Below, in pieces: positions 34,709 to 41,875 of a stretch of 64,000 bases of DNA. The DNA comes from Sphingomonas canadensis (GTDB taxonomy: Bacteria > Pseudomonadota > Alphaproteobacteria > Sphingomonadales > Sphingomonadaceae), in contig NZ_JAPDRA010000009.1 of assembly GCF_026013525.1 (NCBI RefSeq), positions 62,001-126,000 on the forward strand, in the 5' to 3' direction. The position numbers and the translations under genes were made by a program. Position 1 is the first letter of the stretch. Each line of letters starts with the position of its first letter. The notes below the pieces were generated by a model. It saw only the letters and a program-made list of their open reading frames with translations. It did not search any database and was not told the DNA's origin.

Positions 34709-35373
34709 CAGTCCTCGCGTTTGAGCATATATTCGTAGTTGGCGCCCAGTACCGCGCTGGCCGGCTCGTCGGCCTCCAGCCGCCGCGTCATCTCCGCCTC
34801 GCGCCGGGCGATATCCTCGGCGGCGTCGAGCACGCGATCGATATCCGCGGGCGACACGAACACCGCCGCGCTGGAATCGCACACGACGTAGAAGCCGGGC
34901 TCGACGGTGAACCCGCCGACGATGACGGGCACGTCGGTCGCGTCCTCATAGACACGGTTGCGGGCGGTGCGCGCGGTATAGCCGCGGCAGAAGACCGGAA
35001 AGCCGATCTCCCGCGCCTCGTCCACGTCGCGCACCAGCCCTTCGGCGATCACCCCGAAAACACCCTTCTGCCGCGCCGCGCGCGACAGGATTCCGCCCCA
35101 GCAGCCGGCGTCGATCCCGGTGGATTGTTCGACGACGATGACGTCTCCCGCCCCGCTGGCGTCGATCGCGGCGGCGCCCAGATGCACCGGCGGGCGATCG
35201 GCGGGCGCATTGCCGGCCTTCAGCTTCACCGTATGCACGCGCCCCGCGATGCGCGAGCCGGGGGATGCCGAGCGCAGGCCCGTGACGCAGCCGTCGAGCC
35301 CCAGCTTGTCGAGCGTATCGGAAACCGCGCAGGCATCCAGCCTGCGGAGCCGTTCGAGGCGCTTGTCGCCCAT
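34708..35373 (-). CDS. RraA-family aldolase-like protein, copy 2
   Basis: The 221-residue protein is a divergent paralogue of the neighbouring copy: SDTLDKLGLDGCVTG, GCWGGILSRAARQKGVFGVIAEG and the EGLVRDV motif with conserved Arg-Asp. The C-terminal core DSSAAVFVSPADI lacks the usual D-x-D-G-V pattern of the first copy, so catalysis may differ or the two may form a heteromer. It starts at 35373, 16 bases after ligZ ends. Possible roles are a second aldolase or the missing hydratase/isomerase step; neither can be decided by reading. Confidence 0.75.
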   Translation of the reverse strand: MGDKRLERLRRLDACAVSDTLDKLGLDGCVTGLRSASPGSRIAGRVHTVKLKAGNAPADRPPVHLGAAAIDASGAGDVIVVEQSTGIDAGCWGGILSRAARQKGVFGVIAEGLVRDVDEAREIGFPVFCRGYTARTARNRVYEDATDVPVIVGGFTVEPGFYVVCDSSAAVFVSPADIDRVLDAAEDIARREAEMTRRLEADEPASAVLGANYEYMLKRED

Positions 35374-35389
35374 TTTCACCAACCGTCCC

Positions 35390-36403
35390 TTACTGCCAGG
35401 CCACGAATCCGTTGGCGGTACCGGTGCCAGCCTCCGAACGATAGCAGGCCTCATAGCCGACCACGTCGCCCTTGAGGTTGGTATCGAATAGCGCGCCGGC
35501 AGCCGCGATCCAGGTCTTCAGTTCCGAAGTGCCGGACTGAAGGTGCTTGTCCTCGATCGCGCACAGCGCCTCGGCATCGCGGTTGCGCAGCGCTTCGAAG
35601 AACTTCTGGTCGAACGCCTCGTCGATCACGAAATGGCTCATCCCGCCCGATCCGAACACGGCCACGCGCAGATCCTTGTCCCATCCGCGGATCACCTGGC
35701 CGATCGCCCGGCCCAGCTCGAAGCAGCGGCGCGCGGTCGGCTGGTTGGGCGGGAAGAAGGTGTTGATGATCACGGGCAGGTTGGGAACCACCTGATCGCG
35801 CATGATCTGGCGATAGATGAAACCCAGCGAGTGTGGCGCCCCGCTAGACCAATGGCCCGGCGGTTCCGGCAGGCGCTTGGACACGGCCAGATCCCAGCCC
35901 TGGGGAACCAGCTCGCGGCACACCTTCATGCCCAGTTCGGGCAGCGTGGGATATTCGCGGCGCTCGGGCGGGCTATGGCCCGGCTCCGCCTCATGGATCC
36001 CCGGGGGCATGCGGCTCGCCTGCTCGGGCGTGGCCGGCTGGTCCCAGATGGTATCGCCCAGATAGATGGTCACCGCAGGCGTGACATCCTCAAGGAACAG
36101 CTCGCGCTGATCGTTGCCCATGATGACGGCGACGTCCACCTTCGCCGCGGCGAAGCGGTCCGCCATTTCCGCGATCGCGCGCTGGCATCCGTCGGAACGG
36201 CGCTCGCGCTCGGCGAGCGAGCAGGCCTCGGCCAGCCCCTCGTCCTTGCGAAGCGCCACCAGCGAGTCGAAGTCATAGGTCTCGCCGCGGAACGGATGCT
36301 GCTGGTTGCGCTTGTCTGCGGCTACGCGCAGCAGCCACTGCTCCGGAGTGGTCGAAAGCGTCGGCCCGTGCGACGTCCACATTCCAAGAACGATCTCTGC
36401 CAT
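35390..36403 (-). CDS. ligZ: LigZ-like class III extradiol dioxygenase (LigB superfamily)
   Basis: The 337-residue protein has the LigB-superfamily layout. His12 (TSHGP) and His257 (GSGGMSHF, the catalytic acid/base region) are in place, as is Glu294 (SGTSELKTW), corresponding to LigB His12, His195 and Glu242. The second iron-ligand His of LigB (His61 in YNDH) aligns with Gln99 (GNDQRELF) here. LigZ cleaves the catechol ring of the demethylated biphenyl, and its published length is close to this. There is no fused LigA-type domain as in gallate dioxygenases. It is followed by two RraA genes and ligY. A methylgallate dioxygenase (DesZ-type) is an alternative by sequence alone. Confidence 0.78.
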   Translation of the reverse strand: MAEIVLGMWTSHGPTLSTTPEQWLLRVAADKRNQQHPFRGETYDFDSLVALRKDEGLAEACSLAERERRSDGCQRAIAEMADRFAAAKVDVAVIMGNDQRELFLEDVTPAVTIYLGDTIWDQPATPEQASRMPPGIHEAEPGHSPPERREYPTLPELGMKVCRELVPQGWDLAVSKRLPEPPGHWSSGAPHSLGFIYRQIMRDQVVPNLPVIINTFFPPNQPTARRCFELGRAIGQVIRGWDKDLRVAVFGSGGMSHFVIDEAFDQKFFEALRNRDAEALCAIEDKHLQSGTSELKTWIAAAGALFDTNLKGDVVGYEACYRSEAGTGTANGFVAWQ

Positions 36404-36436
36404 GGCTGTATTTCCTCTGCCTTGAACGTCTCGATT

Positions 36437-36455
36437 TTGTAGACTGAGTAAACAA
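36437..36455 (-). promoter_or_regulatory. 19-bp operator-like site, copy 2
   Basis: TTGTAGACTGAGTAAACAA (plus strand), identical over 19 bases to the site at 21059, begins 34 bases upstream of the ligZ-like start. It should control the ligZ-RraA-RraA-ligY unit. Confidence 0.7.
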
Positions 36456-36490
36456 TATGCGCGCGGCTTACAACATTTTCGCGCGGGCTT

Positions 36491-37243
36491 TCAGAGAAAA
36501 CGGGTGGGCATCATGATCGTCCGCCACATGTGCGCGGAGGGGCTGTCGTCGAAGCCCAGGCCTTCCTCCGGCTGGCGGAAATTGCGGCCGATGATGTCGG
36601 TGAATTCGTCGAGTTCGACCACCACATCCGGATCGAACGAATAGAGGTCGTTGATCGTCACCAGCCGCGCGCTCATGTACCATTTGTGGTTGCGCGCGGC
36701 CTGATAGGCGCGATCGATATGCGGATCGGGCCGGTAATCCGCGCCGAAAAAGCGGACATAGGCCTCCGGATATTCATAGCCCACCGATTCGTCCGGATAG
36801 AAGCGCACCACCTGATGCTGGCGGACGGCCCAGGCGACCTCCGGATCGACATAGGGCTCGATCAGTTGCGCGCCCCAGAAGCCGTGATCGGCGCGGATGA
36901 AGCCCAGCACCGATATGTCGTGCAGCAGGCAGGCCAGCACGATCTTCTCGTCGTGCCCCGCCCGCAGCGCCAGCCGCGCGCTTTGCAGCAGATGCGCCGA
37001 CGGGCCGAAGCGATAGCGGAAATAGTCGATCAGCGTCGGCTTGGCCGGCATCGGCTGGAGCCGCGGATCGGGGCCCATCAGGAACGGGCGCCCCTCCGGA
37101 TTGTCTGGCACGGGCCGTTCGCGCACCGGATCGACATCGCCAGAGACATAGATGATCGACTTGACCGCGAGCGCGTCAAGCTGACGGCTCATCTGCTCCT
37201 CGAGCGCGTCCGCCTTGTGGTGAAGCTCCTGCAGCCGATCCAT
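36491..37243 (-). CDS. HD-domain protein resembling PhnZ-type diiron oxygenases
   Basis: The 250-residue protein has a metal-binding HD pattern: His84, His108-Asp109 in LACLLHDI, His120 in DHGFWGAQL, His143 in RQHQ and a later Asp near 199. The spacing, with LLQSARLALRAGHDEKIVLACLLHD and VRQHQ, resembles the PhnZ/TmpB group of mixed-valent diiron oxygenases more than nucleotide phosphohydrolases. It lies between the MFS transporter gene (3-base gap) and ligZ on the same strand, so it belongs to the dehydrodivanillate unit. No role for such a protein in this pathway is known to me. Confidence 0.65.
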   Translation of the reverse strand: MDRLQELHHKADALEEQMSRQLDALAVKSIIYVSGDVDPVRERPVPDNPEGRPFLMGPDPRLQPMPAKPTLIDYFRYRFGPSAHLLQSARLALRAGHDEKIVLACLLHDISVLGFIRADHGFWGAQLIEPYVDPEVAWAVRQHQVVRFYPDESVGYEYPEAYVRFFGADYRPDPHIDRAYQAARNHKWYMSARLVTINDLYSFDPDVVVELDEFTDIIGRNFRQPEEGLGFDDSPSAHMWRTIMMPTRFL

Positions 37244-37246
37244 GGT

Positions 37247-38548
37247 TCAGGCGCCTCCGGTCGCCGCTTCCAGCCGGTTGCGATACACCGGCTGCACGCG
37301 CGAGAGCATCAGCGCCGCGACCAGCGCCAGTGCGACGAACAAACCGAACCCGATCGTGTAGCTTCCCGTCGAGTCATAGATCGCCGCCAGCACCGCCGGT
37401 CCCGTGGCCGATCCCAGCGAGAAGAAGCCGGTGATCACGGGCAGCACGCGGTTCATGTGCTTCGGGCCATAGACATGCTTGGCAAGCACCGGCCCCTCGC
37501 ACACCAGGCCACCATGCGCCACGCCGAGCGCGAAGCTGAACACCAGCGCCGTGGCATAGTTGGAAACCGGGAACGCCAGCAGCACCATCACCGCGATCAG
37601 CAGGTACCACAGCATCACGCCGCGCACCGAATAGGTGTCGAAGAACCAGCCGGCGACGAATTTCGAGAGCATGCCGATCAGGAAGGTGATCGAAAGCGCG
37701 CTGACCGCGAGCTTGGGGCTGAGCCCCGCCTCGCGCGTGAAATAGAGCTGCGAATTCTGGAACAGCCCCTGGTCCACGCCCGCGATGATCATCACGCTCA
37801 GGATGATGCACCAGAACATCGGCTGGCGGATCAACTGGCCATAGGTGACATCCAGTTCCGCCGAACGGACCGCCGCGGCCGCTTCGGGCGTCTGGCGGAC
37901 GCCCTTCTCGCCGGAAATCTCGGGGAGCAGTTCCTCCTCGGTGGGATTCTGGTTGGCGAGGAGGATCAGCGGCACGGCCACCGCGAAGATGCCGATGCCG
38001 ATCAGCGCGAAGGTCATCCGCCAGCCGAGTTCGGGCATCACCGCGACGATATACCAGGGAAACACGATTCCGCCGATGCTGGAGCCCACCAGCGCCATCG
38101 CCCCGGCCAGCCCCACGTTGCGGATGAACCAGCGCGACACCATCAGCTTGATGCAGAGCAGGACCGCCCCCTGTCCGAGCCCGATCAGAAAGCCGGTGAG
38201 ATAATAGGTCCATACCGAATGCACCGCCAGGAAGGCGGCGAACCCGATCGCCTGGAGGGTCACTACGGTGATGAAGACGGGTTTCAGCCCGAACCTGTCG
38301 ACCAGCGGGCCTATCAGGAATATCGCGACGACCGCCCCGGTGATCCCTTTCCAGGTGTAGATCAGCGTCGCGGTGGTGCGCGACCAGCCGAATTCGTGGA
38401 TCACCTCGTTATAGACCAGCGGCATGCTGGCGGTCGGCCCGCCGAACGCGAAGAAGAAGATCAGGAAGCCGGCGGCCACCACCTTCCACCCCGGATACCC
38501 GAAGTCGGCATTCAGGATGCCCCTGCCCGTCGTCGCCTTGCTAGCCAT
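37247..38548 (-). CDS. MFS transporter, DdvK-like
   Basis: The 433-residue carrier has 12 predicted helices and loops of the aromatic/monocarboxylate MFS group (IGPLVDRFGLKP between helices 2 and 3; VSRWFIRNVGLAGAMA between helices 4 and 5). A long cytoplasmic loop follows helix 6. In SYK-6 the dehydrodivanillate uptake carrier DdvK is an MFS protein encoded with this pathway, which this gene matches in position. It is clearly related to the carrier at 58647. The start at 38548 precedes the conserved YPGWKV segment by 17 residues. Confidence 0.85.
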   Translation of the reverse strand: MASKATTGRGILNADFGYPGWKVVAAGFLIFFFAFGGPTASMPLVYNEVIHEFGWSRTTATLIYTWKGITGAVVAIFLIGPLVDRFGLKPVFITVVTLQAIGFAAFLAVHSVWTYYLTGFLIGLGQGAVLLCIKLMVSRWFIRNVGLAGAMALVGSSIGGIVFPWYIVAVMPELGWRMTFALIGIGIFAVAVPLILLANQNPTEEELLPEISGEKGVRQTPEAAAAVRSAELDVTYGQLIRQPMFWCIILSVMIIAGVDQGLFQNSQLYFTREAGLSPKLAVSALSITFLIGMLSKFVAGWFFDTYSVRGVMLWYLLIAVMVLLAFPVSNYATALVFSFALGVAHGGLVCEGPVLAKHVYGPKHMNRVLPVITGFFSLGSATGPAVLAAIYDSTGSYTIGFGLFVALALVAALMLSRVQPVYRNRLEAATGGA

Positions 38549-38639
38549 GGACGATCCCCTCCACGCCGGCGCCAGGAGCGGGCCGGCGAGTCTATTTATA
38601 TTATTGTCAGACGTATCGATTGCGCATCCGGAGTGTCAA

Positions 38640-39431
38640 TCATCTTGTTGTCATATGCAACGATTTTTGGGCCGGGGAGGCCGGCGCATTCAGCACGCCC
38701 TGCCAGCCCAGGAACAGGCGTGTGCGATCGTGGCCGCGCGCGACCTCTGCCGGCGGATGCTCGGCGGTGAGATGCCCGTCGCTGCACATCGTTACCAGCT
38801 CAGCAGGCACGCCGGAAGCGACCAGCGCCTGCTCCAGCAGCACCGCGTCCCTATAGGGCGCGCGCGGATCGCGATCCGAATGAACCAGCAGCGTCGGTGG
38901 AAGCCCGGGCCGCACGGCGTGGAGCGGCGACAGGGACAGCGCCACGCCCTCCGGATCGTCCGCCTCCTCCAGCCAGGCCACGGGATCGCCCGCCGTCAGC
39001 CGCTCCTCACGGTATCGCGCGAGATCGCACTGGGCGTTCCACGCCACCACGGCCGCCGGAGGATCCGCGGCGCGATAGGCGGTTGCGAGCGCGAGCAGAC
39101 CGCCCGCCGAATGCCCGGCGGCGACGATGCGGCCGGCGTCCAGCCCGTGCCCGGTTCCATGTTCACGCACCCATTCCAGCGCCGCCAGGGCATCGTCCGC
39201 CGCGGCCGGCGCGGGCGCCGCCCCCGCCAGCCGATAGGCGGGTGCCGCGACCGCCAGGCCCATCGCATTCCATGCCCCGGCATGCTGGGCGGCCGAAGCC
39301 TTGCTGCCCATCCGCCAGCCGCCGCCGTGGAAATAGATCAGCACCGGGTGCGGTCCCGGCCCTTCCGGCACGTACAGGTCGATCGCCCCGTGCCAGCCGC
39401 GGACCTCGCGATAGGCGAGGTCCGCGATCAC
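38640..39431 (-). CDS. Alpha/beta hydrolase, HSL/carboxylesterase type
   Basis: The 263-residue protein starts at a GTG at 39431 that overlaps the previous stop as GTGA. It has the oxyanion motif HGGGW near residue 38, the nucleophile GHSAGG near residue 106, an acidic residue in HSDRDPRAPY and the catalytic His in SDGHLTAEH. These esterases cleave short acyl or aromatic esters. Coupling to the DUF35 and thiolase genes suggests a role in the CoA-linked side-chain module. Its last codons overlap an operator-like TTGTTGTCA site (38645). Confidence 0.78.
   Translation of the reverse strand: MIADLAYREVRGWHGAIDLYVPEGPGPHPVLIYFHGGGWRMGSKASAAQHAGAWNAMGLAVAAPAYRLAGAAPAPAAADDALAALEWVREHGTGHGLDAGRIVAAGHSAGGLLALATAYRAADPPAAVVAWNAQCDLARYREERLTAGDPVAWLEEADDPEGVALSLSPLHAVRPGLPPTLLVHSDRDPRAPYRDAVLLEQALVASGVPAELVTMCSDGHLTAEHPPAEVARGHDRTRLFLGWQGVLNAPASPAQKSLHMTTR
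38645..38661. promoter_or_regulatory. MarR-type half-palindrome upstream of the MFS gene
   Basis: TTGTTGTCATATGCAAC contains a GTTG-7-CAAC symmetry and shares TTGTTGTC with the sites at 30731 and 31507. It lies inside the 3' end of the hydrolase gene, 97 bases before the MFS start at 38548. Confidence 0.4.
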
Positions 39432-39856
39432 CGGTCTGGCTCGAACAGCAGCAGGTGGCGGCCGTCGGACAGCGGATGCCAATAGGGTTTCACCCGCAGC
39501 CCCTGGGCCAGTTCCTCTTCGGTGCAGCGGATGATGTTGCTCATCACGTTGACGCCTTCGTCCAGCGTCACCATCGCGACGATATAGGGCTCGCGATCGC
39601 GGAAGGGCGGGCGCGCGCGCCGCACGATGGTATAGCTGAACACCTGGCCCAGGCCGGAGACCTCCCGCCATTCCAGGTTGCCGCGCCGGCCGGTGTGGAT
39701 GCTCGTCGGGCGCGGATAGAACTGATAGGCCCCGGCGACGCGATCATACTGGATAACCAGCCTTTTCTCGCGCGTGGCTTCCCAGAAGGGAGCCGAGAAG
39801 CTGCGCGCGGGCGGCAGCGGCCGTTCGATGTCGAGCATGTCGTTGAGCTGGGTCAT
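39428..39856 (-). CDS. DUF35/OB-fold protein lacking the zinc-ribbon cysteines
   Basis: The 142-residue protein has the DUF35 helix-ribbon-OB order (APFWEATREKRLVIQYD, YPRPTSIHTG, then the OB barrel from GQVFSYTIVRRA to FEPDR). Most DUF35 proteins carry four cysteines in the ribbon (CxxC...CxxC); all four are absent here, replaced by Tyr, Val, Ser and others. DUF35 proteins pair with thiolase-like enzymes, for example in retro-aldol cleavage of steroid side chains. The thiolase gene lies 7 bases upstream, supporting that partnership. It overlaps the hydrolase start by four bases. Confidence 0.82.
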   Translation of the reverse strand: MTQLNDMLDIERPLPPARSFSAPFWEATREKRLVIQYDRVAGAYQFYPRPTSIHTGRRGNLEWREVSGLGQVFSYTIVRRARPPFRDREPYIVAMVTLDEGVNVMSNIIRCTEEELAQGLRVKPYWHPLSDGRHLLLFEPDR

Positions 39857-39863
39857 GCCGCCC

Positions 39864-41036
39864 TCATGCGTTCGGGGTGAGGATCAGGACGGTGCTGGTG
39901 TTCCAGTTGCGGCCATAGGGAATGCCGCCGATGCCGGTCACCAATGCGTTCGCGGTGTTCTTCACCTGCCGCTCGCCGCCTTCGCCGAAGAGCTGGCGCA
40001 CAGCCTCCACCAGGTTGGTGCCGCCTCCCGCAAGTCCGCACTGGCCCGCCGAAATCTGGCCGCCGCCGGTGTTGAGCGGCAGATCGCCGGAGAACAGGAA
40101 GTCGGTCTCGTGGATATAGGCCGCGCCCTCGCCATGCTTGCAGAAGCCCAGCATCTCCAACTGCATCATGATGGCGATGATGAAGTCGTCATAGGGGTGG
40201 AAGGAGCCGATCTCCCCCGGCTTCATCCCCGCCTGGGCAAAGGCGCGCTCACCCGCGATGCGATGCCCGGTCACCGTGGGATCGACGATCGCGCGCTGCG
40301 CACCGACATTGGTGCGCTCACCATAGCCGACCGGCACGGCGCAGCGCGCGAGGCCGCGCTTCTCGGCCGCCTTGCGCCCGGTGACCAGCACGCCGCTGGC
40401 GCCATCGCACGGCATCACGCAATCGAGCAGCCGGATCGGATCGTTGATCATCCGCGAGTTGACATAATCATCGACCGTGATCGGCTTGCGCAGCTTCTCG
40501 CACGCATTGGGGTTGCGCAGCGCATGTTCGCGCTGGGCCACCGCCAGCTTGCCCAGCGCACGGAAATCCAGCCCGAACTTGTCGTCATAATAGCGGCTTA
40601 GCATGCCGAACGCCGCCGGGGCGCCCAGATAGCCGAACGGGCTGGTCCATTCCGCGCCATAGGAGCGCGGCCGTCCGTTGTTCTCGGCAACCGCCGTATC
40701 GGCGAACAGGCACAGGACATTCTCGGCCAGCCCGGCGTCGATCGCCGCGCACGCCCGCGCCACCGCGCCGACCGGCGAGCAGCCGCCGATATCCACCGTC
40801 TGGCAGAAGTTCAGCTCCAGCGCGAGCTGGTCCGCCACCGTCTGCGACCAGAAGTTGTTGCCCGCGCCGGTCTGCGACGAAGACAGGATCAGCCCGTCGA
40901 TCTCGTCATGGGCGAAGCCGGTGGCCTCCAGGATGCCGTCGAGCACCTCGGCCGCGAGTTCCCAGACGTCCACCTCGCTGCGGGGGACGATCTTGGTTTC
41001 GGCATAGCCGACGATCGCATTGTCGCTGAGCGCCAT
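39864..41036 (-). CDS. Thiolase-fold protein (SCP2-thiolase/Ltp2-like)
   Basis: The 390-residue protein has a thiolase fold with a Cys in GGCSPVGAVARA near residue 85 and, in the C-terminal half, YDDFIIAIMMQLEMLGF and NTGGGQISAGQCGLAGGG. Members of the SCP2/Ltp2 group either thiolyse beta-ketoacyl-CoA or, with a DUF35 partner, cleave beta-hydroxyacyl-CoA by retro-aldol to an aldehyde or ketone plus a shortened acyl-CoA. The adjacent DUF35 gene (7-base gap) favours the second role. It follows the crotonase on the same strand with a 3-base gap. Confidence 0.8.
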   Translation of the reverse strand: MALSDNAIVGYAETKIVPRSEVDVWELAAEVLDGILEATGFAHDEIDGLILSSSQTGAGNNFWSQTVADQLALELNFCQTVDIGGCSPVGAVARACAAIDAGLAENVLCLFADTAVAENNGRPRSYGAEWTSPFGYLGAPAAFGMLSRYYDDKFGLDFRALGKLAVAQREHALRNPNACEKLRKPITVDDYVNSRMINDPIRLLDCVMPCDGASGVLVTGRKAAEKRGLARCAVPVGYGERTNVGAQRAIVDPTVTGHRIAGERAFAQAGMKPGEIGSFHPYDDFIIAIMMQLEMLGFCKHGEGAAYIHETDFLFSGDLPLNTGGGQISAGQCGLAGGGTNLVEAVRQLFGEGGERQVKNTANALVTGIGGIPYGRNWNTSTVLILTPNA

Positions 41037-41039
41037 GGG

Positions 41040-41843
41040 TCAGACCCCTCCTTCCGGCTTGGCGGTGGGGGCGACCACCTTGTTCTCGCCGCGCTCGACG
41101 AAGGCGGCGATGCGGCTGGTGTCGCCGCCGCCGCGCGACGCTCCGCCGATCAGCGCCTCGAAGAACAGGCCGTCGCCGTGGCCCATGTCGTTGAGCCGCG
41201 GCAGGCCGGCGCAGATCGCCCAATTGGTGGTCGGCGCGTTGGTGGCGATCGCGCGGGCGAGCTCCTTGGCCTTTTCGAGCGATTGACCGGCGGGCACGAC
41301 ATATTGGCACAGGTTCACGCGCTCACCCTCTGCCGCGCTCAGCACGCGCCCGGTAAGCATCATGTCCGCCATGCGCGCATAGCCCATCAGCCGCTGGATG
41401 CGCACCGCGCCGCCGCCGCCCACGAAGATGCCGCGCTTGGCCTCCGGCAGAGCGAAGAAGGTGCTTTCGTCCGCGACGCGGATGGCACAGGCCGAAGCGA
41501 TCTCCAGCCCGCCGCCGATGCAGGCGCCCTGAAGCGCCGCAACCCAGGGAATCGGCCCGCGCGCGACCAGATCGAGCGGAACCGTCCAGCGGCCGCGTTC
41601 CCAGGGCTTCAGCGGGTTGCTGCCGCCGATCCGCGACGCCGCCTCCGCCAGATCGAGCCCGGCGGAGAAATTCCCGCCATGACCGAACAGCACGCCGACG
41701 CGCGCCTCGCCCGCCGCGCGCTCGAACGCGGCGTGCATCTGTTCCATCACCGCGGTGTTGACCGCGTTGCGCTTCGCCGCGCGATCGATGCCGACGATGG
41801 CGACATCGCCATCCAGCTCATAGGTTACCAGGGATTCGCTCAT
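41040..41843 (-). CDS. Enoyl-CoA hydratase/isomerase (crotonase) family protein
   Basis: The 267-residue protein has the crotonase features: NFSAGLDL, the oxyanion loop GACIGGGLEIASAC with one conserved Glu, and LPEAKRGIFVGGGGAVRIQRL with a second. It differs from the hydratase-lyase at 22559. It lies between the ADP-forming synthetase and the thiolase on the same strand, with gaps of 32 and 3 bases. A hydratase of an alpha,beta-unsaturated acyl-CoA is expected from this context. Confidence 0.82.
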   Translation of the reverse strand: MSESLVTYELDGDVAIVGIDRAAKRNAVNTAVMEQMHAAFERAAGEARVGVLFGHGGNFSAGLDLAEAASRIGGSNPLKPWERGRWTVPLDLVARGPIPWVAALQGACIGGGLEIASACAIRVADESTFFALPEAKRGIFVGGGGAVRIQRLMGYARMADMMLTGRVLSAAEGERVNLCQYVVPAGQSLEKAKELARAIATNAPTTNWAICAGLPRLNDMGHGDGLFFEALIGGASRGGGDTSRIAAFVERGENKVVAPTAKPEGGV

Positions 41844-41875
41844 CGCTGCTTCCTTCAGCTCGTCCGCCACGGTGC

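Noticed and set aside
35390..36403. Gallate or 3-O-methylgallate dioxygenase (DesB/DesZ)
   Set aside because: DesB-type enzymes have a fused LigA-like domain and are about 420 residues; this is 337. DesZ is not fully excluded, but the neighbouring ligY argues for LigZ.
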